Both the position numbers and the translations under genes were made by a program. 5,247 nt of DNA from an uncultured Spirochaetaceae bacterium (GTDB taxonomy: Bacteria > Spirochaetota > Spirochaetia > Treponematales > Treponemataceae): the NCBI GenBank assembly GCA_902772605.1, contig CACYBG010000157.1, positions 1 to 5,247 on the forward strand, in the 5' to 3' direction. How positions within the stretch are numbered: the stretch's first letter is position 1; every line of letters begins with the position of its first letter. The notes below the pieces were generated by a model, which was given only the letters and a program-made list of their open reading frames with translations, did no database searches and was not told the DNA's origin. Below, in pieces: positions 1-4,992 of the stretch.

Positions 1-113
1 ACAAACATGCGCCCGCGTTCCAAATATCGGTCAATCATTTCTTCCTGTTCATCCGCAAGAAAAAGAAGCGGCATATAATCCTTTTTATTCGACTTAACTT
101 CTTTTATCTCCAT
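1..113 (-). CDS. GNAT-family N-acetyltransferase, N-terminal part (runs off the left edge)
   Basis: Only the first 37 codons are in the window. The peptide begins MEIKEVKSNKKDYMPLLFL, followed by ADEQEEMIDRYLERGRMFV. This matches my recollection of the opening of small GNAT acetyltransferases of Firmicutes and spirochaetes, in which an LLLADEQE.MIDRYL helix precedes the first strands of the acetyl-CoA fold. The acetyl-CoA binding loop (Q/RxxGxG/A) would lie outside the window, so substrate and activity cannot be judged. There are two possible starts, ATG at 119 and ATG at 113. I chose 113 because a GGGG stretch lies 9 nt upstream of it, whereas the same stretch is only 3 nt from 119, and because family members begin at MEI. 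The gene is divergent from the secreted protein at 446-1426. The family call is fairly likely; the function is unknown. Confidence 0.7.
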   Translation of the reverse strand, partial: MEIKEVKSNKKDYMPLLFLADEQEEMIDRYLERGRMF

Positions 114-197
114 CGGCATAAACCCCATTCGATTACATTTCACTGTGAATATTGGATGTTGATTCTACGGAAAAACTGAACAACCAACAGCACCATA

Positions 198-226
198 ATT
201 ATATCCCAACTTTCAGACAAATACAA
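198..226 (-). promoter_or_regulatory. Weak candidate promoter for the GNAT gene
   Basis: Read on the minus strand, a perfect TATAAT lies at 203-198. A poor -35 match (TTGTAT, 3 of 6) lies 17 bp upstream at 226-221. This would give a leader of roughly 75-80 nt before the ATG at 113. The -10 match is good, but in A+T-rich intergenic DNA such a box can occur by chance. Confidence 0.3.
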
Positions 227-259
227 TCGCCGGCAATTCAAAAGCAGATTAACGATTAT

Positions 260-301
260 GGAACCGTCGATTATTACACGAAGCATTAATCATCAGGTTC
301 C
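260..301 (+). repeat. Dispersed hairpin repeat, copy 1
   Basis: An inverted-repeat element. The outer arms are GGAACC (260-265) and GGTTCC (296-301). The inner arms are GATTATT (269-275) and ATTAATC (285-291), with one mismatch. The 9-nt loop is ACACGAAGC (276-284). A second copy lies at 4477-4513 in the opposite orientation. Compared with its reverse complement, 23 of 24 bases match across the inner stem and loop, and the similarity continues into the GGTTCC arm and a following AGTT. Identity in the loop, which base pairing does not require, argues for common descent rather than two chance hairpins. It sits between divergent genes, so it is not a terminator here. Confidence 0.7.
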
Positions 302-323
302 AAGTTTTTGAATTTCTCCCATA

Positions 324-352
324 TCGACAAATGCAGGTTTATTCTATATAAT
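324..352 (+). promoter_or_regulatory. Sigma-70-type promoter for the secreted protein gene
   Basis: -35 TCGACA (324-329, 5 of 6 to TTGACA), a 17-bp spacer, and a perfect -10 TATAAT (347-352). Transcription would start near 359, leaving an untranslated leader of about 86 nt before the ATG at 446. It lies about 20 bp downstream of hairpin repeat copy 1. Confidence 0.6.
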
Positions 353-445
353 TGATGCCGTTGCCTTTTTTAAGGACGAAAAGATAAAAAAAACATTATG
401 CATATCGGCATGTCGGCGTACACAATCAGTCGGGGAGAGATAAAA

Positions 446-1426
446 ATGAAAAGGAAATCACTCTGTTTTTTCTTGATTATCAACATTTCATTTGCCTTAT
501 TTGCAGGAAGTTTAACGGATATTCTTGAACACGATTCTGTCATTGATTTCAATGCAAGAGAATTCGTGAGGGATGGAAAAACATTTTTGGAAGTGTCAGG
601 ATTGTGCGGATCCAGTTCCATGTCCGTAAGCAAAATCGACATAAACAGAAAATCATCGGTAATTTCAATCAAGGTTTTCGTTTCCATTTTACATTCAAAA
701 AATGCAAGCGGAAGATTTGAACGTGAAATAGAAATCCCGGAAAACGTTACAAGCATCGTCTTTGGAAAAAATGAATATGAAATCTGGAACAGGGCTTCTC
801 CGTTCAGGCTCGGAACATTGGTTAAGGGTGGAAAAATTGCATCGGGAACCACGCTCGTTTCCTACGAATCTCCATTTTCAGAAACAAGATATGAATTCAC
901 ATCCGATAGAGGCGGCACCATAAAATATTACAGTCTGGAATACGTAAACGAATGCGAATCATTTCCCCACGGCATCATGGAGACAGAAGAAGGCAGCGGT
1001 AAATTCCTGTACGATTCCGACTCGGGAAAATTGACTGTCGATGGAAAACATATGGGAAACATTGCATTTCTTCCGTCTGGAGAGCCTAAATTGCTGTACA
1101 GACCTTCGGATGCATTCACAAGGATTCCGACAAAAGAAAAAAATGCAGTAAGCGCTTGGGTTGACCCAAATGATTCCAAAAAGTCCACATATACTTTTTA
1201 TGCGGACGGAACTTTCAAGGGACCGCTTTCATTCAATGACGTAAAGGACTCTTATACGGAGGAAGACTCAATCGTACGTCTTTCATATGCCATGCTGCCA
1301 AGCTTTACATATCTTCTGCACGACGGAAATAGACTTTACCGAATCGTAGACTTCATTTCAATAACCGACGAAAAAATTCATCTGAATGAAACCCCACGCG
1401 AATTGCGGACCTACCCCTTCAATTGA
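446..1426 (+). CDS. Secreted protein of unknown function (326 aa)
   Basis: I do not recognise the family. The start at 446 is chosen over an in-frame ATG at 398. A clear Shine-Dalgarno (GGGGAGAG, 432-439) sits just upstream of it, and the protein then opens with a textbook signal peptide: MKRK, a hydrophobic run (residues 5-19), and probable cleavage after ALFA at residue 20. No Cys follows the cleavage point, so it is a periplasmic or exported protein rather than a lipoprotein. The mature part, about 306 aa, is rich in alternating hydrophobic/polar stretches typical of beta structure. The first 110 or so residues form one unit ending near GKNEYEIWNR. A later segment has repeated aromatic-glycine patterns such as TYTFYADGTFKG. 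It has its own promoter at 324-352, is a single-gene unit, and converges with the minus-strand operor ending at 1479. No enzyme motif is visible. Confidence 0.8.
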   Translation: MKRKSLCFFLIINISFALFAGSLTDILEHDSVIDFNAREFVRDGKTFLEVSGLCGSSSMSVSKIDINRKSSVISIKVFVSILHSKNASGRFEREIEIPENVTSIVFGKNEYEIWNRASPFRLGTLVKGGKIASGTTLVSYESPFSETRYEFTSDRGGTIKYYSLEYVNECESFPHGIMETEEGSGKFLYDSDSGKLTVDGKHMGNIAFLPSGEPKLLYRPSDAFTRIPTKEKNAVSAWVDPNDSKKSTYTFYADGTFKGPLSFNDVKDSYTEEDSIVRLSYAMLPSFTYLLHDGNRLYRIVDFISITDEKIHLNETPRELRTYPFN

Positions 1427-1478
1427 TGAAACAAAAAGGGAAGTGAAAAAATCAGAAAGAATTTTTGTCGGCATGATT

Positions 1479-2201
1479 TTAAAACCTATGGTACATCATA
1501 TAGGCATACATCGCAGTAGAAACGTCAATGTCAAGGTCGCTCGAAATCTTGCAGACATATTCTTTTTCATTGATGAAAAACCGATAACTTCCATTTTCAA
1601 TTGAAATCCTCTTTCCATCGTCAAGCCCAAGGCTTCCGTCCTTCAACTTCACGTCAAAGCCTTTGATGGAGACGACTGGTAATCCAGAGCCGTTTACAAT
1701 TTCCAGAACATAATATCGGCCGTCTTCAATTTCACTGAGGACATATTCAATTCCAGCCCAGTCGCTTACATAAAGACATACCTTGTCTTTTAGCGGAGAC
1801 CTCGGTATCGATTCAAGAAAATAATCATAAACCGCAAAAAATGACTTCAATAAATCTGAACAGTCGTTTTCAAATTCATACTGAACCGAATGATCTTTAA
1901 TTTCAACCGTCTTTCCGTCCGTATAAAGAACGGTGCTTTTTGAACCGTATGAAATCCAAAGTGCATAATGCAATGAAGTTTTTTTCGGTGACGTTCTCCT
2001 TGAAAAACTCATGCACGAAACGAATTGATTCAACTGGTCTGAATTGAGGGACATCATTCTATTAAACCTTTTGTCCAATATGGAAATTCCATCGACTGAT
2101 TTAATTTCATTCGGATCAAAAACGTCACCATTTCCGCGCGCAATTGCAATATCAAAAATCAGGCATAAAAACAATGCCAGTACACACAGCTTCCTTTTCA
2201 C
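1479..2201 (-). CDS. Secreted protein of unknown function, GTG start (240 aa)
   Basis: I do not recognise the family. The frame is open back to an ATG at 2264, but the real start is most likely the GTG at 2201-2199. A full GGAGGT (2206-2211) lies 4 nt upstream of it, and translation from there begins directly with a signal peptide: MKRK, a hydrophobic core (residues 5-20) and AIA cleavage after residue 21. The ATG start would instead add 21 residues of non-hydrophobic sequence and overlap the thioesterase gene. The mature chain is about 219 aa, with segments such as LHYALWISYGSKSTVLYTDG and a C-terminal half that looks beta-rich. There is no lipobox. It lies 49 bp downstream of the acyl-ACP thioesterase on the same strand, so it is probably the last gene of the tetR operon. 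A role in the envelope is inferred only from export and operon position. Confidence 0.8.
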   Translation of the reverse strand: MKRKLCVLALFLCLIFDIAIARGNGDVFDPNEIKSVDGISILDKRFNRMMSLNSDQLNQFVSCMSFSRRTSPKKTSLHYALWISYGSKSTVLYTDGKTVEIKDHSVQYEFENDCSDLLKSFFAVYDYFLESIPRSPLKDKVCLYVSDWAGIEYVLSEIEDGRYYVLEIVNGSGLPVVSIKGFDVKLKDGSLGLDDGKRISIENGSYRFFINEKEYVCKISSDLDIDVSTAMYAYMMYHRF

Positions 2202-2205
2202 GTTG

Positions 2206-2211
2206 ACCTCC
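2206..2211 (-). promoter_or_regulatory. Shine-Dalgarno that fixes a GTG start
   Basis: On the minus strand this reads GGAGGT, followed by CAAC and then GTG at 2201. It is the strongest ribosome-binding site on this strand and is the reason for preferring a GTG start to the upstream ATG at 2264. Confidence 0.75.
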
Positions 2212-2250
2212 GTTTTTTTATGCAAAGTTTTCGCTCTTGCAGGATGCCCG

Positions 2251-2970
2251 TCAATCAATTTCAATTGCAGTTTTCAATGAACCGTCCGTTCCGAAAATGC
2301 AGACCGTATGACCTTTTTCACTCGGAGCATATTTTACGACGATTTCCTCGCCTTCCTTAACGCCCGATTTATAATTAATCCTTATCTTTTTAAAGTCATG
2401 TTTTCGATACACGTCTTCGGGAAGCACTTCCATTGCATAGTCAACATAAACGAGATTGTGCACATGAAAATTGAAGTCGATGTCGTTGCGTCTAGGCATA
2501 AGCTTGATTTCCCTTTCAAAGGATTCAGGCACGGTTATTTTCGGAAGTTTCACGCTGCCAAAAACCGAAATCGATTCCGGGCCGTATTTTTCCATCAAAT
2601 CCGGTTCAACTTTTTTCGGCCTGGACGAAAGAACGTCATAGAGAACCCATCTGGTCGTTCCCCTTCCGCAAATCTCACCGTTGCAGTAAAGTTCAAAATC
2701 ACGTGAAGTACCGAAAATCGATGTGGCACCCTGACTCCAGGTCTTAGCCTTGATTTTTGAACCGTACCTTGGACGTGAATCAATCTCTACATACCAGTCG
2801 GTAAGTATCCAGGCCATTCCGTTCGAACTTCCCTCAAGCACATTGTTTCCTGCCAAATCAGAATGTCGGCTCCCGGAGTTTTCCAGGATTTTCAAAACCG
2901 ATTCAATCTTCATTTCTCCGTCTGCATGAAAATCTTCAATCAACGGTTCATAATCAAATTCAACGAACAT
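2251..2970 (-). CDS. Acyl-ACP thioesterase, double hot-dog (PF01643-type)
   Basis: Hydrolyses the thioester of fatty acyl-ACP in the cytoplasm, releasing a free fatty acid and ending chain elongation. The protein is 239 aa, normal for bacterial members (about 240-250). It shows two hot-dog repeats. The first is marked by WILTDWYVEIDSRPRYGSKI around residues 54-73, the family's W.L..W.VEI..RPR.G signature. The second is marked by D165-F-N167-F-H169-V-x-N172-x-x-Y175, which corresponds to the catalytic D.N.HVNN..Y motif of plant and bacterial enzymes. The downstream Glu/Cys pair of plant enzymes appears replaced in RINYKSGVKEG (about 197-207). The start at 2970 rather than 2997 is set by a GGAG 6 nt upstream and avoids a lysine-only leader. 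It is the middle gene of a likely operon, 69 bp after tetR. The family call is confident; chain-length preference cannot be read from the sequence. Confidence 0.88.
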   Translation of the reverse strand: MFVEFDYEPLIEDFHADGEMKIESVLKILENSGSRHSDLAGNNVLEGSSNGMAWILTDWYVEIDSRPRYGSKIKAKTWSQGATSIFGTSRDFELYCNGEICGRGTTRWVLYDVLSSRPKKVEPDLMEKYGPESISVFGSVKLPKITVPESFEREIKLMPRRNDIDFNFHVHNLVYVDYAMEVLPEDVYRKHDFKKIRINYKSGVKEGEEIVVKYAPSEKGHTVCIFGTDGSLKTAIEID

Positions 2971-3039
2971 TTTTTTCTCCTTTTTTTTCTTTAACATCAG
3001 AACGAATCATTTAGTTACATTCCGATGCAGTTTAAGAAA

Positions 3040-3630
3040 TTAAAACTTGCCTTTCATTTTTTCGACCAGACCGAAAAATCCCGAATCCCAGTATGCCGTT
3101 ATTTTTTCTGCAAGGTCCTGTATTTCTTCCAGAGTGTAATCGCCCTTGAGCATGTTCAGATACCCTTCCATTTTCATCGATGCCAAAATGTCCAGGAACG
3201 AATCATCGACATCGTTAATTCCGTTGGTCCTGAAAAGACTCTTGAAGCCATATTTCATTCCGTTGTAAATCGACTCGAATATCTCTTCGTATTTCGTACC
3301 GTGTCGGCACTTGATTAAAATTATTGCAGCCTCCCTATTCTGATACAGATATTCAATCAACTGAGATTCTCCGCTCCATGATTTTTTTTCAGCATCGTTT
3401 CCTTTGAAGAGGTTGCGGACCATTTTTCTATATCCGTCGATTAAGGGTTCAAGGATTTTGTCCAGGATGTCTTCCTTATTCTTGAAGAAAAAATACAGAG
3501 CTCCGGTAGTTACGCCCGCTTCGCTGCAAATGTGACGGAGACTCGCATCCTTGTACCCCTTCTCAAGGAATTCTTTTTTTGCAGCATTGAAAATATTTTC
3601 TTTCGTATCGCCAGTATCAAAATCCAACAT
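3040..3630 (-). CDS. TetR/AcrR-family transcriptional regulator
   Basis: A dimeric one-component repressor type: N-terminal DNA-binding domain plus C-terminal ligand pocket. The 196-aa length is typical. Residues 11-58 show the TetR signature: ENIFNAAKKEFLEKGYKDAS, then the helix-turn-helix LRHICSEAGVTTGALYFFFK (31-50) followed by NKEDIL. The rest is helical and unassigned; it defines the ligand, which cannot be read by eye. The ATG at 3630 is used because only about ten residues precede the conserved first helix, as usual. It has no visible Shine-Dalgarno. A 20-bp inverted repeat (3626-3645) covers this ATG and the -10 box, the expected arrangement for autorepression. The next gene is an acyl-ACP thioesterase, so a fatty-acyl ligand is a reasonable inference, comparable in logic to TetR-family regulators of fatty-acid genes such as FadR of Bacillus, but unproven. 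Confidence 0.9.
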   Translation of the reverse strand: MLDFDTGDTKENIFNAAKKEFLEKGYKDASLRHICSEAGVTTGALYFFFKNKEDILDKILEPLIDGYRKMVRNLFKGNDAEKKSWSGESQLIEYLYQNREAAIILIKCRHGTKYEEIFESIYNGMKYGFKSLFRTNGINDVDDSFLDILASMKMEGYLNMLKGDYTLEEIQDLAEKITAYWDSGFFGLVEKMKGKF

Positions 3631-3645
3631 AACAAGTGTTATGTT
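3626..3645. promoter_or_regulatory. Candidate TetR operator (20-bp inverted repeat)
   Basis: Arms AACATAACA (3626-3634) and TGTTATGTT (3637-3645) are perfect 9-bp inverted repeats around a 2-bp centre (AG). Size and symmetry suit a TetR-family dimer. The site contains the tetR start codon (3630-3628) and five of the six bases of its -10 hexamer, so binding would block RNA polymerase directly. I found no second copy in front of the thioesterase gene or elsewhere in the window. Confidence 0.7.
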
Positions 3646-3669
3646 ATTCCGTCCCGAACCTTATGTCAA
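3641..3669 (-). promoter_or_regulatory. Promoter of tetR (and probably the thioesterase operon)
   Basis: On the minus strand, a perfect -35 TTGACA (3669-3664), a 17-bp spacer and a -10 TAACAT (3646-3641, 4 of 6). The predicted transcription start is about 3634-3633, only 3-4 nt before the ATG at 3630, so the message would be nearly leaderless. That fits the absence of a Shine-Dalgarno. Confidence 0.6.
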
Positions 3670-3672
3670 GTC

Positions 3673-3701
3673 TTCAAATTGATTTGCAAATCTGATAGAA
3701 T
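3673..3701 (+). promoter_or_regulatory. Promoter of the PH-like/alkyltransferase operon
   Basis: -35 TTCAAA (3673-3678, 4 of 6), a 17-bp spacer, and an extended -10 TGA-TAGAAT (3693-3701; hexamer 5 of 6 to TATAAT). The start would be near 3708, giving a leader of about 20 nt that contains the ACGGAG ribosome-binding site. It is back to back with the tetR promoter; the -35 boxes are only 3 bp apart, so the two polymerases would compete. Confidence 0.5.
3681..3692. promoter_or_regulatory. 12-bp perfect palindrome in a promoter spacer
   Basis: GATTTGCAAATC is its own reverse complement and lies wholly between the -35 and -10 of the plus-strand promoter. It could be an operator for another regulator. 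It differs from the tetR inverted repeat, so it is probably not the same protein's site. Chance occurrence in A+T-rich DNA is possible. Confidence 0.35.
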
Positions 3702-3714
3702 GTCTTGAAATTTT

Positions 3715-3720
3715 ACGGAG
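3715..3720 (+). promoter_or_regulatory. Shine-Dalgarno that decides between two ATGs
   Basis: ACGGAG ends 1 nt before an ATG at 3722 and 7 nt before a second in-frame ATG at 3728. The spacing is normal only for the second, so 3728 is taken as the start. Confidence 0.6.
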
Positions 3721-3727
3721 TATGACA

Positions 3728-4087
3728 ATGAAATTCTTAAACATGACGGAAACCGTTTTTGAAAAGGAAACGTTGAAAAGCGATTACAGACAGTCGAATA
3801 AAATCGGAAGGGTCGGAATCGGAGAGTCGGCCCTTTATTTCAAGAACAAAATGAAAATCAACTACATGCCGTTTGCAGAAATCTATAGGGCGTTCAGACG
3901 TATAAAGGCTGTCCCCGCAAGAATCGGCAGTGCAAGAAGCGAAATCCGACTTGAGTTCCTTGTCCTTTGTTCCAAAAAAGACGAAATTGCAGAAATCGAT
4001 CTACCGGATGAAAATGCTTCAAATGCAATAATCGAAGAAATCCAGAAGAAAAATCCGGATTTGAAAATCGGAAAAAAGAAAGACTGA
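3728..4087 (+). CDS. Small PH-like-fold protein of unknown function (119 aa)
   Basis: A cytoplasmic protein with no signal peptide or membrane segment. The core, from about residue 24 onward, reads GRVGIGESALYFKNKMKINY followed by MPFAEIYRAFRRI. It then has a charged loop, a strand LEFLVLCSKKDEIAEIDL, and a C-terminal helix ending near NPDLKIGKKKD. The order beta strands, an IPFxEIxRAYRR-like turn, more strands and a final helix resembles small bacterial PH-like domain proteins found in Firmicutes and spirochaetes. That assignment is by eye and tentative. The start at 3728 is set by the Shine-Dalgarno at 3715-3720. Its stop is only 8 bp before the alkyltransferase-type gene, so the two are surely co-transcribed. 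What it binds is unknown; a DNA-repair link is suggested by context alone. Confidence 0.75.
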   Translation: MKFLNMTETVFEKETLKSDYRQSNKIGRVGIGESALYFKNKMKINYMPFAEIYRAFRRIKAVPARIGSARSEIRLEFLVLCSKKDEIAEIDLPDENASNAIIEEIQKKNPDLKIGKKKD

Positions 4088-4095
4088 AAATCGGC

Positions 4096-4470
4096 ATGAA
4101 GGAAATTTCACTTTCGGAAAAAATTTATGCAGCGGTCAGACTGATTCCAAAAGGCAAGGTCGCATCATATTCTCAAATCGCAGCACTGATTGGAAACTGC
4201 AATCTGCGCAGGCATGTCGGAAACGTCCTGCATGAAAATCCGAGCAACGAACTGACACCATGTCACAGAGTCGTAAACGCGAAGGGATTCTGTTCCGGAA
4301 GTTTTGCATTCGGCGGTCCAGACATTCAGCGCATGAAACTTGAAGCGGAAGGAGTATCATTCATAAACGGCCACGTAGACCTTTTGAATTTTCAAATAAC
4401 ACAAGATGATTTTGAATGGATGGACGCAGAACTCAAAAAAAATTACACAGCAGAAATTTCCATGCCATAA
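4096..4470 (+). CDS. MGMT-family protein: O6-alkylguanine-DNA alkyltransferase-type, short single-domain form
   Basis: The protein is 124 aa and corresponds to the C-terminal DNA-binding and active-site domain of Ada/Ogt/MGMT; the N-terminal RNase-H-like domain is absent. Visible motifs in order are IPKGKVASYSQIAALIG (17-33; Y25 matches the base-flipping Tyr), an Arg-finger region NLRRHVG (36-42), and the acceptor motif P55-C56-H57-R58-V59. These are followed by an FAFGG loop, a QRMKLEAEGV helix and a C-terminal tail. Short proteins of this size are often alkyltransferase-like (ATL) proteins in which the Cys is Trp or Ala, so they only flag lesions for excision repair. Here the Cys is kept, so direct repair by one-time methyl transfer to C56 remains possible. 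It starts 8 bp after the PH-like gene with a poor Shine-Dalgarno, so translation is probably coupled. Family certain; activity uncertain. Confidence 0.88.
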   Translation: MKEISLSEKIYAAVRLIPKGKVASYSQIAALIGNCNLRRHVGNVLHENPSNELTPCHRVVNAKGFCSGSFAFGGPDIQRMKLEAEGVSFINGHVDLLNFQITQDDFEWMDAELKKNYTAEISMP

Positions 4471-4476
4471 GGAACT

Positions 4477-4513
4477 GGGAACCGCTGATTAATGCTTCGT
4501 GTATTAATCTTCC
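4477..4513 (-). repeat. Dispersed hairpin repeat, copy 2 (inverted relative to copy 1)
   Basis: Inner arms GATTAAT (4487-4493) and ATTAATC (4503-4509) pair perfectly around the loop GCTTCGTGT (4494-4502). The outer sequences are GGGAACC (4477-4483) and TTCC (4510-4513). The loop is the exact reverse complement of the loop of copy 1. It begins 6 bp after the stop of the alkyltransferase-type gene and ends 15 bp before the stop of the converging minus-strand gene. It could act as a bidirectional transcript-end hairpin, but there is no T-run on either side, so it is not a classic intrinsic terminator. Confidence 0.7.
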
Positions 4514-4528
4514 TTACACCTTGACTTT

Positions 4529-4990
4529 TCAATCGCTATACTCAGATATTACAAAATCGTTAGAAGATAAAGTATCCTTGTCAAAATTTGTCATTTCCAT
4601 CATAGGAGGGAAAAAATATTCTTCTGATGACCGTTCAATTTCCTTTATACATTCACGACAAACTTTACCGTCTATAAGCAACGTAAAAAAATGAGCTTTT
4701 TTTAAAGTGTCTACGAGTTTATAATCATGACCATTTTTTTTAAATGAAATTACTAAAAAATTTTCCCCATTACCATTAATGGTTACTTCATTATACCTTC
4801 CCAATCTTTCCTCCAGATCCAAGCTTTCAGATTCAAACTCAACGAGTGTTTCTGGGAATCTCTTGTTGCATGAATAAAAATTTATTACCTTTTGAATAAT
4901 ATAATCACACATTTCAAAAACAGTGTATTCTTTAGAATAACCTAAGAAAGGTATACTGATAAATAAAAGAACAAAAAAAAATTTTTTCAT
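4529..4990 (-). CDS. Small low-G+C exported protein, possible immunity protein (153 aa)
   Basis: I do not recognise the family. It opens with a signal peptide: MKK, a hydrophobic core at residues 4-17 and likely cleavage after GYS at 19, so it acts outside the cytoplasmic membrane. There is no lipobox. The mature 134 aa contain four Cys (28, 41, 111, 114, the last two as CREC), which could form disulfides in the periplasm, and an acidic C-terminus. A strong GGAGG Shine-Dalgarno sits 9 nt upstream. By hand count 4561-4980 is about 29% G+C, against 42-47% for sampled lines of the genes to its left, which signals separate origin. It starts 2 bp after a stop codon that ends a coding-like toxin tail (4993-5079), and its ribosome-binding site lies within that tail. 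This is the arrangement of toxin-immunity pairs. The immunity role is an inference; it may be an unrelated orphan. Confidence 0.75.
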   Translation of the reverse strand: MKKFFFVLLFISIPFLGYSKEYTVFEMCDYIIQKVINFYSCNKRFPETLVEFESESLDLEERLGRYNEVTINGNGENFLVISFKKNGHDYKLVDTLKKAHFFTLLIDGKVCRECIKEIERSSEEYFFPPMMEMTNFDKDTLSSNDFVISEYSD

Positions 4991-4992
4991 AA

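Larger units (their letters stand above)
114..445. other. Intergenic region between divergent genes
   Basis: About 330 bases with no convincing coding frame. It holds a hairpin repeat copy (260-301), a good promoter for the plus-strand gene (324-352), an approximately 86-nt leader for that gene, and a weak candidate minus-strand promoter (198-226). The leader contains an in-frame ATG at 398 that lacks a nearby Shine-Dalgarno and is probably not the start. I see nothing else in it. Confidence 0.6.

Noticed and set aside
398..445. Longer start (ATG at 398) for the first secreted protein
   Set aside because: No Shine-Dalgarno near it, and it would put 16 extra residues before a signal peptide that begins exactly at the well-supported ATG at 446.
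370..852. 160-codon minus-strand open frame antisense to the first secreted gene
   Set aside because: The product has no coherent domain or signal, no supporting ribosome-binding site, and lies entirely over the 5' half of a gene with clear coding features.
1427..1478. Possible terminator between the convergent genes
   Set aside because: A+T-rich with short A and T runs, but no stable G+C hairpin on either strand.
2202..2264. Longer start (ATG at 2264) for the second secreted protein, overlapping the thioesterase gene
   Set aside because: The GTG at 2201 has a full GGAGGT upstream and begins the signal peptide directly; the extension buries it and creates an overlap.
2308..2706. 132-codon plus-strand open frame inside the thioesterase gene
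   Set aside because: Antisense to a gene with conserved catalytic motifs; the product is rich in Phe, Arg and His, as expected from a shadow frame.
2971..2997. Longer start (ATG at 2997) for the thioesterase
   Set aside because: The extra residues are almost all lysine and come from translating the purine-rich ribosome-binding region; family members start near MFVEF.
260..4513. Hairpin repeats as a CRISPR array or as transposon ends bracketing 4.2 kb
   Set aside because: Only two copies with a large gap of ordinary genes and no spacer periodicity; the genes between include no transposase or cas gene.
4521..4549. TTGACT with a downstream A+T-rich box on the plus strand
   Set aside because: The TATACT box is only 10 bp away and no box of quality occurs at 16-18 bp; it would only drive antisense RNA into the low-G+C gene.
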